Below, piece by piece: positions 10,103-18,783 of a stretch of DNA of 64,000 bases. The notes under the pieces are model-generated. The model was not told where the DNA came from. It ran no database searches and worked only from the letters and a program-made list of their open reading frames with translations. The stretch's first letter is position 1; every line of letters starts with the position of its first letter. A program made the translations under genes and the position numbers. The stretch is from Pasteurellaceae bacterium Orientalotternb1 (lineage in GTDB: Bacteria > Pseudomonadota > Gammaproteobacteria > Enterobacterales > Pasteurellaceae): NCBI GenBank assembly GCA_011455275.1, contig CP015028.1, positions 1,028,911-1,092,910 of the forward strand. Reading direction: 5' to 3'.

Positions 10103-11201
10103 CGTGGATTACAACCTCCCAGCCTTCATGCCATGTTAATGCCACTTTCTGACCGATAGAGTGGTCAATATTTGGATCGTCTTCGTTAAAGAATTCGCTA
10201 ACCAAGACATTCATACCATTATGATCAAGTTTAATGCTTGATTCCAACGTCATCCCTTTGTAGTTACGATCGATAACGTGTCCGATAATTGCTTTTGAAC
10301 CTTCGTTTTCATCAAGTTCTTCGATCACAATATCTTCTGGACGTAACAAGACTTTGAGTTTTTGGTTTGGATGAACAGGCATATCCGTGTAGATTTCGCA
10401 AATACGACCTTCTACATTTGCTTTTACGGTTTTTTCGCTGACACGTTCAATCACGGTAGCATCAAATACGTTGATTTCACCAATGAAACGAGCCACGAAT
10501 AAGTTTTTCGGATCTTCGTAGATCTCCCGTGGTGAACCATCTTGTTGGATTTTTCCTTTGTTCATCACGATGATGCGGTCAGACATTGTCAAGGCTTCTT
10601 CTTGATCGTGAGTAACAAAAATAAAAGTAATACCAAGCTGACGTTGCAATGCTTTTAACTCATTTTGCATCTCTTTACGCAGCTTGTAGTCAAGAGCAGA
10701 AAGTGATTCATCAAGTAACAATACTTTTGGTTTGTTCACTACGGCACGAGCAATGGCAATACGTTGTTGCTGACCACCTGATAATTGAGATGGTTTACGG
10801 CTTGCCATTTCTTCCAAACGTACCATACGGAGTGCATCCATTACGCGTGGCTTGATTTCCGCTTCAGGCACTTTCTGCATTCTCAAACCAAATGCCACGT
10901 TTTCAAAAATGGTCATGTGTGGGAAAAGTGCATAACTTTGGAAGACGGTATTCACAGGGCGATTTTCTGCTGGCACATCAGAAACGTCTTGACCATCAAG
11001 AATGATCGCACCATCAGTTAATTCTTCAAATCCTGCAATTAAACGTAAAACGGTCGTTTTACCGCAACCAGATGGACCTAAAACAGTCAAAAATTCGCCA
11101 TCGTTGATGGTCAGATCTAAGCCATCAATAATGGTTTTATCACCATAACGTTTTGTGATAGAACGAAGCTCAATAATTGGTTTTTGATCTAACTTTTCCA
11201 T
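10086..11201 (-). CDS. potA: Spermidine/putrescine ABC transporter ATPase PotA
   Basis: Cytoplasmic ATPase of the polyamine importer, 371 residues. Walker [10 protein letters not shown] at residues 42-50, signature LSGGQQQR near 141, Walker [13 protein letters not shown] (with the PotA-type serine in DES), switch histidine in FVTHDQEEA. The last 120 residues form the TOBE-type regulatory domain ([10 protein letters not shown]). First gene of potABC. The upstream 225 bases to the next gene contain uptake-signal words at about 11379 and 11411 and no recognisable gene. Confidence 0.95.
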   Translation of the reverse strand: MEKLDQKPIIELRSITKRYGDKTIIDGLDLTINDGEFLTVLGPSGCGKTTVLRLIAGFEELTDGAIILDGQDVSDVPAENRPVNTVFQSYALFPHMTIFENVAFGLRMQKVPEAEIKPRVMDALRMVRLEEMASRKPSQLSGGQQQRIAIARAVVNKPKVLLLDESLSALDYKLRKEMQNELKALQRQLGITFIFVTHDQEEALTMSDRIIVMNKGKIQQDGSPREIYEDPKNLFVARFIGEINVFDATVIERVSEKTVKANVEGRICEIYTDMPVHPNQKLKVLLRPEDIVIEELDENEGSKAIIGHVIDRNYKGMTLESSIKLDHNGMNVLVSEFFNEDDPNIDHSIGQKVALTWHEGWEVVIHDENNE

Positions 11202-11426
11202 TTATTTTTGTTTTCCCCCTAGGGTAATGTTGAGAAAATGCAAAAAATCTGAATAAAAATTCAGCTCGACCTGCGTAAAGATTACGCCATAAAAATAGCT
11301 TGCCATAATATAGCGAATGATGTTGGAATGAAAGGAAAAATTTGAAAATTGAGGAAATAGTTTTGTGCTTTGACAAGCGGTCACTTCCTGCAAAAGTTTT
11401 GCAAATTTAGACCGCTTATTGGGAGA

Positions 11427-11807
11427 TTAGTGATAAGCCGTAAATCGGGCTTTGGCAGGCATTCTTTGTTGAATGCGTTCTCGATTGATGGATAAGGCTG
11501 CTTCAGTAGCCTGATAATCGAGCCACAGGGCTGGATCGCTAGGCAAATTATCAGGCCAAATATACTGCACATTAAAGCCACGTCTTTTACACTCTTGATG
11601 TAGCAAATCATAGCGTTTTTTTAAAAAGGTCAATTTATTGAAGAAAAAGCGAACGTGACCTTCACCTAATTTGTATTCCTTTGGCTGACCTTTTAAATGG
11701 AATTTACCTTTGGCAACCGTATTTGGAATACGAGTGAGTTCTCGATGCTCCGCTAATAAATGCTGATCGCATAGCTCTTCAACGGGAACAACATTAATTC
11801 GTGTCAT
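11427..11807 (-). CDS. Pyrimidine-dimer DNA glycosylase (T4 endonuclease V / DenV family)
   Basis: Probable repair enzyme that cleaves the glycosidic bond at UV-induced cyclobutane pyrimidine dimers and nicks the abasic site. 126 residues against 138 in phage T4. The N terminus [12 protein letters not shown] matches T4 MTRINLTLVSEL: Thr2 (the catalytic N-terminal amine after Met removal), Arg3, His16, Arg22, the catalytic Glu23 and Arg26 are all in the same positions. [19 protein letters not shown] and KRRGFNVQ follow as in the phage enzyme. Its start overlaps the end of rnt by 14 bases, so both are probably co-translated. The family is patchily distributed in bacteria and has phage relatives. 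Confidence 0.9.
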   Translation of the reverse strand: MTRINVVPVEELCDQHLLAEHRELTRIPNTVAKGKFHLKGQPKEYKLGEGHVRFFFNKLTFLKKRYDLLHQECKRRGFNVQYIWPDNLPSDPALWLDYQATEAALSINRERIQQRMPAKARFTAYH

Positions 11808-12465
11808 TTTTATTCATGGCAAGCGGTGGAAACCCACCTAAATTTTTCAATTTATTGACCATCGTACAGAACAATTCAGCGGTGCGTTCAGTATCGTAAA
11901 GTGCAGAGTGTGCTTGTTTGCCATCAAAAGTGATACCTGCCATTTGGCACGCTTTTACTAACACGGTTTGTCCGTACATAAAGCCCGCCAGCGTTGCGGT
12001 ATCTAACATCGCAAAAGGATGAAATGGATCTCGCTTAGCGTTAATGCGTTTGACAGCAGCTTGTAAAAATGCCTGATCGAAAGTTGCATTGTGAGCCACG
12101 ATCACCGCCCGCTGACAGCCGCTGTCTTTGACGGCTTTGCGGATCATTTTGAACATTTCCACAATGGCGACCTCTTCGGGAATCGCCCCGCGGTTTTCGC
12201 AATCAATATTGATGCCGTTTACTTTCAACGAGTCGGGGTTGATATTCGCCCCTTCAAATGGCTTGATATGGCGATGAAACTGCTGATCTTGTTGCAAATA
12301 GCCGTTTTCGTCCATTTTGAGTGTAATCGCAGCGATTTCAAGCAACGCATCAGTCTGAGCATTCAGCCCTGCGGTTTCAACATCAATCACCACGGGTAAA
12401 TAGCCACGAAAGCGGTGTTTGAGTAAATTATAATCGGGTGTTTGGTTTTCGGTTTCTGTTGTCAT
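11794..12465 (-). CDS. rnt: Ribonuclease T
   Basis: DEDDh-type 3'-5' exonuclease that matures tRNA and other small RNA ends and removes the tRNA CCA terminus. 223 residues. Exo I motif [10 protein letters not shown] with Asp28 and Glu30, Exo [14 protein letters not shown], Exo [17 protein letters not shown] with the catalytic His and Asp. The basic patches typical of RNase T lie between. It is the upstream partner of the pyrimidine-dimer glycosylase gene. In gammaproteobacteria rnt commonly neighbours gloA, as it does here. Confidence 0.95.
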   Translation of the reverse strand: MTTETENQTPDYNLLKHRFRGYLPVVIDVETAGLNAQTDALLEIAAITLKMDENGYLQQDQQFHRHIKPFEGANINPDSLKVNGINIDCENRGAIPEEVAIVEMFKMIRKAVKDSGCQRAVIVAHNATFDQAFLQAAVKRINAKRDPFHPFAMLDTATLAGFMYGQTVLVKACQMAGITFDGKQAHSALYDTERTAELFCTMVNKLKNLGGFPPLAMNKNDTN

Positions 12466-12477
12466 TGGAATAAAAGC

Positions 12478-12495
12478 GGGCGTATCACTACGCCC
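12478..12495 (-). terminator. Hairpin between gloA and rnt
   Basis: GGGCGTA and TACGCCC form a seven-base stem with a four-base loop about 40 bases after the gloA stop; the minus-strand tail (GCTTTTATT) is only moderately T-rich, so it may be a weak terminator or a processing hairpin. A single uptake word lies between it and gloA. Confidence 0.45.
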
Positions 12496-12533
12496 ATTTG
12501 CAAAAAATAAGTAGGAACTGACCGCTTGTGAGA

Positions 12534-12938
12534 TTAGCCTAAGGCTTTTTGAGCGTCTTTGTTTTCGATAAATTCGATTTTGTAACCGTCAGGATCTTCT
12601 ACAAATGCGATCACTGTTTTGCCGCCCAAGACAGGCCCTGCTTCACGAGTGACTTTTCCGCCCGCATTGCGAACCGCTTCAACGGTGGCATAAATATCGT
12701 CCACGCCGATGGCGATGTGCCCGTAAGCCGTGCCGAGTTCATAGCTTTCTACACCCCAGTTATAAGTGAGTTCTAATACCGCTGTTTCGCTTTCATCGCC
12801 ATAGCCTAAAAATGCCAAGGTATATTTATACTGCTCATTTTCGCTAGTGCGAAGTAAACGCATACCTAAAATGTCGGTATAGAATTTGATTGAACGCTCT
12901 AAATTTCCAACTCGCAACATTGTATGTAAAATTCGCAT
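12534..12938 (-). CDS. gloA: Lactoylglutathione lyase (glyoxalase I)
   Basis: Converts the methylglyoxal-glutathione hemithioacetal to S-lactoylglutathione, detoxifying methylglyoxal. 134 residues, with the two vicinal-oxygen-chelate repeats. All four metal ligands known for the bacterial Ni-type enzyme are in place: His5, Glu56, His74 and Glu122. The C terminus continues [14 protein letters not shown]. It precedes rnt on the same strand with a 68-base gap. Confidence 0.97.
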   Translation of the reverse strand: MRILHTMLRVGNLERSIKFYTDILGMRLLRTSENEQYKYTLAFLGYGDESETAVLELTYNWGVESYELGTAYGHIAIGVDDIYATVEAVRNAGGKVTREAGPVLGGKTVIAFVEDPDGYKIEFIENKDAQKALG

Positions 12939-13020
12939 GGTGAAATCCTCTACTGTTAAAAATTGGGGCGTATTGTGGCATAATCTCGCCCTAAAGTCAT
13001 TTTGAACCTTGATAAAAGCT

Positions 13021-13845
13021 ATGTCATCACATCACGATACCCCTTCAAAATTAGAAATCGCTACGCATTCGTCCTTGCCGTTGTTGGCGATGTTGTTTAT
13101 TCAGATGTATTTAAACCACTTTTTTGCCCCACCTCAGACGATTTTTATTTCACCATATATGTTGTCGTTTTTGGTGGTGGCGGTAATTGGTTTGGTGGCT
13201 TTATGGAAAGGACAAATTTGTCCAGGGCAGCGGGGGAGATTGATGGCAATTTTGCCATTTTTACTGATTTTTGCGTTGGGGAATTTGGCGTATAGCGTTG
13301 GGTTTACTCCGAAACATTCGCCAGCTTTTATTGTGATGGCGGTATCTATGTTATTGCCCGTACTGTTTTGGATTCTGCCTGATGATGAACAGCTCAAAAA
13401 CATCGTGATTTATTGTGGTTTGGCAATGGCAGGTATTGGTGTGTTGCAATATTTGTTGATTTATTGGTATGAAATTCCATCCCTGTTTAACGGTATTCGC
13501 GCGAATAATTTTGCCCAACTGCTCTTCGGGATTTTGTTGGCGGGCTGGTATCTGATGTTAGCCAAAAGCCGTTTGGAAGGTTTTTTGAAATTGCTGGTGT
13601 TAGCGGCGTTAATTGCCTTGATTTTCAATTATGGCTGGACGGCGTTTGTGCTGTATCAACAGCTACAAATTATGCCTGATATGGTGATTTTCCCTTATTT
13701 CATTTTTTTTGCGGTGCAATTTGTGATTTTTGCCCTGTTGGCGTGGTTGTTGCTCGGTAAAAGTGGCAAAAATATCAAAAATCCAATCGCTTGGACAGCT
13801 GCAATGTGCCTTGCGATGCTCTATCCTTTCACGAATATTTTATAA
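13021..13845 (+). CDS. Polytopic inner-membrane protein of unknown function
   Basis: A 274-residue very hydrophobic protein with roughly eight or nine predicted membrane helices; I do not recognise a characterised family. The N terminus is short and polar ([18 protein letters not shown]) and then hydrophobic segments alternate with short loops such as [14 protein letters not shown] and [13 protein letters not shown] at 13021 is preferred over a TTG twelve bases upstream. It sits three bases before ydbH, so they are probably co-transcribed and may act together at the cell envelope, which is inference from position only. Confidence 0.8.
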   Translation: MSSHHDTPSKLEIATHSSLPLLAMLFIQMYLNHFFAPPQTIFISPYMLSFLVVAVIGLVALWKGQICPGQRGRLMAILPFLLIFALGNLAYSVGFTPKHSPAFIVMAVSMLLPVLFWILPDDEQLKNIVIYCGLAMAGIGVLQYLLIYWYEIPSLFNGIRANNFAQLLFGILLAGWYLMLAKSRLEGFLKLLVLAALIALIFNYGWTAFVLYQQLQIMPDMVIFPYFIFFAVQFVIFALLAWLLLGKSGKNIKNPIAWTAAMCLAMLYPFTNIL

Positions 13846-13848
13846 ACG

Positions 13849-16530
13849 ATGATTCGTCGCACGCTGCTCATTCTTTCTGCGGTACTTGCTGTTATTGTGG
13901 TGAGTGGGGCAGCGTTGCTCACGGGCGGTCAGTTGGCTCAAACGATCAACTGGCTGCTGCCGACAGGCTGGCAAGTGGAAATTCCCGAACCGCTTTCAAC
14001 GGAATGGGAACGAGCCACGTTGCCGCATTTTTCCCTTTCTTATCAACAATGTCCGCTGCTACAAGTGGATAATGTCAAACTGCAATGGCACGAGCCGCAA
14101 CAACTTTCTCTCGCCAATGCCACCATTGATTATCACTGTTTGCAATCGTTGCCAAGCAACGAGAGCCAAAGTGAAACGTCCCCTGATACCATTCAAACCA
14201 TTCTGGCGTTACTGCCTGACGGGGAAGTGGCGGTTGAACAACTGGCGTGGGTGAATTTGCCTGCAGAAATGTCCGAACGTCTTAAACCGTTGTTGGAAAC
14301 GCCAAGCGAAATGCGATTTGCAAAAAATGCCGAGAAACTAACCGCTTTCGTTCAGCAACAAGCGGTCAGATTAGCGGTAAATTTTGCAAATGGACAGCTT
14401 TCGGGCAAAGTCGATTATCAACCGAGCGAGCAAGAAAAATATCAGCTGGCTTTTTCTGCTGACGTGGGCAACGACATTATGCAGCTGCCGAAAACATTGC
14501 AGGCGGAGCTGTCTTCACCGCAGCTCGGCACGGCAAATCTTTCTTGGCAAGCGGATTCTGCGGGCAATTTGCAAGGCAATCTGAAAATGCAATCGCAGCT
14601 TCAGCCTGAAAACCAACTCAATTTCCCTTTTACCTTTGATCATCAAAGTGTTGCGATTGAACAAGGGCGGTTTGATTGGGCGGTAAATGCGGATATTGCG
14701 TTGCGGGGATTTTTTACGGGGAAAATCACGCCAAATCGTTTTAAACCCAATGCGCTTTTCCCGATTAAAACCGCATTGAGACTGAGTTTACTGTCGGAAA
14801 ATGATCGTGGTAAAGGCAATGTGGTACTGAATAGTCCCGATGGCGAGTGGCTGGCGGAGAGTTTTAATTTGCCGATTAACATTCACGGTAACGTCAAACA
14901 GGGCAATTTTATTTTGTATAGTGCCGTGCCGCTGGCGGTGAATGGCTCGTATGCCGATCCGACTTTGCGTTTTCTGCCGTCTGCGTTGTTGCGAATGACG
15001 GGCAAAGAACGTTTTTTAACCATTGACGATCTGCGTTTTCCTTTGGCGGGTATTCGGCTGGATAAAAATGGCATTAACGGGCGATTGCAAGCGATTTTTC
15101 GTGGCGAAAGCCCTGATTTCAAACAGATTGAATTGCATTTAGATGGCTATGCGAAAGATTTCAAAGCGGGGGCTGATTTTGCAAATAGTGAGCGAATATC
15201 GGCTGATTCAGATCGCTGGCAGTGGCGTTTTTGGGGCGGCTCAACGGTGAAAGCGTTGAATAGCCGAGCCAAAATGGCAGGGCGAGGCGATTGGCAAGGG
15301 GAAGATATTCAGCTAAGCGAATTTAGTGGGCAGTTAGATAAAATTCATCAAAATGGGGTGAAAATTCCTGAAATTGCATTGAATTTACTCGAACCGATCC
15401 GCTATCGCTACCCATATCATCAACTTACTGGCGGTTTGGCTCTCACCACAAACAAAGCGGAATTTGCCTATGGTGGAGAGCTGGAGCAGCCAACTGCGAC
15501 GCTCAATTTCAACGGGGAATTGGAAAATTTGCATTTAAAAGGTGAAATCAGTGCAGGTAAACTTGGGCCGATTCGCCTGTTCGCTCGCCGAACGCTCACT
15601 CAAGACGCAAGCCATCTTGCGGGCAAACTTTATTGGCTAGAACAGCCCGCTAATGTGTTCCAGTCACTTTTTCCATTTCGCTCGAACTGGCTAATTACCC
15701 ACGGCACCATTCGTGGGGAAACCGCTTTTAGTGCCAACGCAAAAACAGGGGTAATGGCAGGCGGGCATTTTGCTATTCACAACGGAGCGATTTCTCTGCC
15801 GAATGGCGAGCTAAAAGGCATTGTATTTTCCTTGCCGTATCAGTTAAAAAATCAACAAATTATCTTAGGGCGGAAGCAGGCGGTGGAAGTGAATATCGCT
15901 GAAATCAATCTCGGAGTGCCGCTGCGAAATGCCAAAGTGAAAGTGCAAGGGCATCTGCCTTACAGTGCGAAAACACCACTGTTTTTGCGAGAATTACGTG
16001 TTGAACTGCTCGGTGGTGAGCTCAATGTTGCACAATTTGCCTTGCCACAGCGGCAAGTGGCGTATCTCAATTTGCGACATATTCAGTTTGAGCAGATGTT
16101 GCAACTGGCACAATATCATCAAATGGATTTAAAAGGAGCGGTAAATGCGACCTTGCCGTTTTGGTTGAGTGGCAAGCCTTGCTATATTTGTGGCGGTACT
16201 TTTGCCCAAGCGGAGCGTTCTCGGCTAAAATTCACCGATGAATTGCTCAATGCGATGAAAAAGAGCGGCTATACAGAACAACTTCTGACCTATTTAGTCA
16301 ATGACAGCCAAATCGATCAGCTCTTTGGCAATATCGACTTAGCTCAAAATGGTGAGATGGTGCTGACATCTTCGCTGAAAATGCAGTTAAATGAGCACCA
16401 GCAAGCGAAAATTAATCTCAACTATCGTCACCAGGAAAATATGTTTGACTTGTGGAAACTGATTAACTACGGCTCACAATTTGAGCAAAATATTGAGCAC
16501 TCTATTTATCAACAATTGGATAACCGATGA
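13849..16530 (+). CDS. ydbH: YdbH family AsmA-like envelope protein
   Basis: 893-residue protein anchored by one N-terminal membrane helix (RRTLLILSAVLAVIVVSGAALL) with a long beta-rich periplasmic part, the architecture of AsmA-like bridge proteins. In Escherichia coli YdbH acts redundantly with TamB and YhdP in moving phospholipids to the outer membrane and works with the lipoprotein YnbE. The C-terminal region (LDLKGAVNATLPFWLSG-like part, here MDLKGAVNATLPFWLSG, and the LRHIQFEQMLQL helix) matches the family. Its end overlaps the ynbE start by four bases. An internal uptake-signal copy lies around 14358. The function is transferred from family knowledge. Confidence 0.85.
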   Translation: MIRRTLLILSAVLAVIVVSGAALLTGGQLAQTINWLLPTGWQVEIPEPLSTEWERATLPHFSLSYQQCPLLQVDNVKLQWHEPQQLSLANATIDYHCLQSLPSNESQSETSPDTIQTILALLPDGEVAVEQLAWVNLPAEMSERLKPLLETPSEMRFAKNAEKLTAFVQQQAVRLAVNFANGQLSGKVDYQPSEQEKYQLAFSADVGNDIMQLPKTLQAELSSPQLGTANLSWQADSAGNLQGNLKMQSQLQPENQLNFPFTFDHQSVAIEQGRFDWAVNADIALRGFFTGKITPNRFKPNALFPIKTALRLSLLSENDRGKGNVVLNSPDGEWLAESFNLPINIHGNVKQGNFILYSAVPLAVNGSYADPTLRFLPSALLRMTGKERFLTIDDLRFPLAGIRLDKNGINGRLQAIFRGESPDFKQIELHLDGYAKDFKAGADFANSERISADSDRWQWRFWGGSTVKALNSRAKMAGRGDWQGEDIQLSEFSGQLDKIHQNGVKIPEIALNLLEPIRYRYPYHQLTGGLALTTNKAEFAYGGELEQPTATLNFNGELENLHLKGEISAGKLGPIRLFARRTLTQDASHLAGKLYWLEQPANVFQSLFPFRSNWLITHGTIRGETAFSANAKTGVMAGGHFAIHNGAISLPNGELKGIVFSLPYQLKNQQIILGRKQAVEVNIAEINLGVPLRNAKVKVQGHLPYSAKTPLFLRELRVELLGGELNVAQFALPQRQVAYLNLRHIQFEQMLQLAQYHQMDLKGAVNATLPFWLSGKPCYICGGTFAQAERSRLKFTDELLNAMKKSGYTEQLLTYLVNDSQIDQLFGNIDLAQNGEMVLTSSLKMQLNEHQQAKINLNYRHQENMFDLWKLINYGSQFEQNIEHSIYQQLDNR

Positions 16531-16724
16531 AAGTAAGACTATTTTTATTTGCAATTTTTGCGGCGAATTTGACCGCTTGTACCCCGAAAATTCAGCTCGA
16601 AACGCCAGCCGAAGGGATTACGATCAATATGAATGTGGTCGTTGATCACAAAATTGACGTATCGATGGACGACAAATCCCGAGCAGTGATTAAAGTGGTG
16701 GATAAACAGGAAAAAGCGAAGTAA
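16527..16724 (+). CDS. ynbE: YnbE family outer-membrane lipoprotein
   Basis: A 65-residue lipoprotein: lipobox LTAC near residue 18, then TPKIQLETPAEGITINMNVVVDHKIDV, split by nothing else of note. The core INMNVVVDHKI corresponds to INMNVKIEHEI in Escherichia coli YnbE. In that organism YnbE is proposed to form beta-strand stacks that complete the YdbH bridge at the outer membrane. It overlaps ydbH by ATGA, indicating coupled translation. The third gene of the enterobacterial operon, ydbL, is not present; a different secreted protein follows. Confidence 0.85.
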   Translation: MKVRLFLFAIFAANLTACTPKIQLETPAEGITINMNVVVDHKIDVSMDDKSRAVIKVVDKQEKAK

Positions 16725-16800
16725 CAAGCGGTCAGATTCGCCGAATTTTTTGCAAATTTTATCAAGGTTTTATGGAAAGACTATTTTAGGAGAAACTCAA

Positions 16801-17331
16801 ATGAAAAAACTACTTTTCGTATTATTTACTTTATTCAGTTTAAACGCTTTGGCGGTTGACCCGACTCAAGGTCCTTTGCAGCAAGATCCAGCTTTATGTG
16901 CTTATGGCTATAATCCCAACTGTTACCCTAGAAACAATGTTAAATTACCGCCATCACCGATCCCTAATATAATCACTAAATTTTACGAAAAATATGTCGC
17001 CTTAACATACACGAGAGACGGAACACCTCTCTTTCATCGAGATATCTATTATCTTGATATTGATGTGGGTTTTTTAGAGAGTAGTGACTGGGAAAGAATG
17101 AGTATTCTTGCCCTCAATAAATGTAACAAAAATAGCCAATATGCTCCATGTAAAAGCAGTAATCTTGCTGCAATTTTGGATGGCTGTATTGCCGTGATTG
17201 AGTCACAGAATAAATTTTACGCTGATGCAGGGAGAGGTTGTGAAGAAGCGAAAAAAGTTGCAATGAGACGTTGCCAGAAAACGGACTCTAAGCCAAAAAG
17301 CTGTAAAATTTATGCTTTGGAACAGCCTTAA
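16801..17331 (+). CDS. Small secreted cysteine-rich protein, possibly DUF4189-like
   Basis: 176 residues with a Sec signal peptide (MKKLLFVLFTLFSLNALA). The mature protein has paired cysteines in CAYGYNPNC near the N terminus and two similar C-terminal blocks, one with LALNKCN..APC and one with AKKVAMRRCQ..SCKIY, separated by GCIAVIES. This alternation of alanine-rich helix and C-x(n)-C resembles DUF4189 domains, a guess I hold loosely. ATG at 16801 has AGGAG seven bases upstream; an in-frame upstream start is unlikely because it would destroy the signal peptide. It occupies the place of ydbL after ydbH-ynbE but shows no similarity to it that I can see, and the 76-base gap contains an uptake word. 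Confidence 0.75.
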   Translation: MKKLLFVLFTLFSLNALAVDPTQGPLQQDPALCAYGYNPNCYPRNNVKLPPSPIPNIITKFYEKYVALTYTRDGTPLFHRDIYYLDIDVGFLESSDWERMSILALNKCNKNSQYAPCKSSNLAAILDGCIAVIESQNKFYADAGRGCEEAKKVAMRRCQKTDSKPKSCKIYALEQP

Positions 17332-17461
17332 TTCAGTGGTGTGAAAGGTTGTTTCAGAATAGTGCTGCTTTGCAAAAGCGACGACAAGCGGTCAGTTCCG
17401 CCCAAAATGTTGCAAATCGTTCGAAGAGTTTGACGCCCATTAGAAACGAGCGTCATCGGCA

Positions 17462-18643
17462 TTATAAATTCACCGCTAATTTGTCATAGGCTCGGCGGGC
17501 TTTTTCGAGAGCTTTTTCAACGCTCTCATCACGGGCTAGCAGCACCCCTAAACGGCGATGTCCGTTCACTTCCCTTTTACCAAATAAACGCAGGTTGGTG
17601 TGCGGTTCAGCCAACACGTTATCTAAATTGCCAAAGGTAACTTGTTGCGACTGTCCTTCTACTACAATCGCTTTAGAGGCGGACGGGCTGATCAGGGTAA
17701 TTTCAGGAATTGGTAAACCTAAAATCGCACGGGCGTGCAGGGCAAATTCCGAAAGTTCTTGTGAAATCAGCGTCACCATTCCCGTGTCGTGCGGGCGAGG
17801 TGAAACTTCGTTGAAAATCACCTCATCGCCACAAATAAACAGCTCCACGCCGAAAATGCCACGCCCACCCAATGCAGTCGTAATTTTCTCGGCAACTTCT
17901 TGGGCTTTTTTCAGAGCCGTTTCAGACATTGCTTGTGGCTGCCACGATTCACGATAATCACCGTCAATTTGAACGTGTCCAATTGGAGCAAGGAAAGACG
18001 TGCCATGAATATGACGAACCGTTAGCAGTGAAATTTCATAATCGAATTTGATGAAACCTTCCACAATCACACGACCGCCCCCTGCTCGCCCGCCTTGTTG
18101 GGCATAATCCCACGCCTTTTGAATATCCGCTTCGGATTTAATCACGCTCTGTCCGTGTCCCGATGACGACATAATCGGCTTCACCACGCACGGAATACCA
18201 ATCTCCGCAATCGATTGCGTAAATTGCTCAAAATTATCCACAAAACGGTATGGAGAAGTCTTCAGCCCAAGCTCTTCCGCTGCCAAACGGCGAATGCCTT
18301 CACGGTTCATCGTGAGTTTGGTCGCTTTTGCCGTTGGGATCACGTTGTAGCCTTCTTGCTCAAGCTCTACCAGCGTGTCCGTTGCAATCGCTTCCACTTC
18401 AGGCACGATAAAATCAGGCTTTTCCTTTTCCACCAATGCCCGCAACGCTGTGCCGTCTAGCATTGAAATGGTATAAGCCCGATGGGCAACCTGTTGAGCA
18501 GGGGCATTTTCATAGCGATCCACCGCAATCACTTCCACGCCTAGGCGTTGCAATTCAATCACTACTTCCTTGCCCAACTCGCCCGAGCCGAGCATCATCA
18601 CTTTAGTTGCTTTCGCCGTTAATGGCGTTCCGATTGTTGTCAT
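17462..18643 (-). CDS. purT: Formate-dependent GAR transformylase PurT
   Basis: ATP-grasp enzyme that makes formylglycinamide ribonucleotide from GAR, formate and ATP, the folate-independent third step of purine synthesis. 393 residues (Escherichia coli 392). The N-terminal part has [19 protein letters not shown], the ATP-grasp central region [18 protein letters not shown], and the metal-binding segment [26 protein letters not shown], given in two stretches here. C-terminal [18 protein letters not shown] is also characteristic. Monocistronic; upstream lies a palindromic repeat and then the end of tex. Confidence 0.97.
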   Translation of the reverse strand: MTTIGTPLTAKATKVMMLGSGELGKEVVIELQRLGVEVIAVDRYENAPAQQVAHRAYTISMLDGTALRALVEKEKPDFIVPEVEAIATDTLVELEQEGYNVIPTAKATKLTMNREGIRRLAAEELGLKTSPYRFVDNFEQFTQSIAEIGIPCVVKPIMSSSGHGQSVIKSEADIQKAWDYAQQGGRAGGGRVIVEGFIKFDYEISLLTVRHIHGTSFLAPIGHVQIDGDYRESWQPQAMSETALKKAQEVAEKITTALGGRGIFGVELFICGDEVIFNEVSPRPHDTGMVTLISQELSEFALHARAILGLPIPEITLISPSASKAIVVEGQSQQVTFGNLDNVLAEPHTNLRLFGKREVNGHRRLGVLLARDESVEKALEKARRAYDKLAVNL

Positions 18644-18673
18644 ATTGTGTTTCCTTTTTTGAGATGAATTTTT

Positions 18674-18767
18674 GTCGGGGCGAACCTGTGTGTCCGCCTG
18701 TTTTCGATTTGTAAAAAATTCGGTAGAACTGACCGCTTGTTGCGGGCGGACACACTGGTCCGCCTAC
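18674..18767. repeat. Intergenic inverted repeat, GGCGGACACAC family, second copy
   Basis: Left arm GTCGGGGCGAACCTGTGTG and right arm CACACTGGTCCGCCTAC are inverted relatives, and both match the element between ruvB and ruvA at 7632-7703. A full uptake word (GACCGCTTGT) lies inside the loop here. It fills most of the gap between tex and purT. Confidence 0.75.
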
Positions 18768-18783
18768 GTTGTTTGGCGTGAAT

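Noticed and set aside
12091-12399. 102-codon plus-strand open frame inside rnt
   Set aside because: Antisense shadow of RNase T, without start signals.
13002-13295. 97-codon plus-strand frame overlapping the membrane-protein gene
   Set aside because: The other frame gives a far longer, continuous membrane protein with regular helices.
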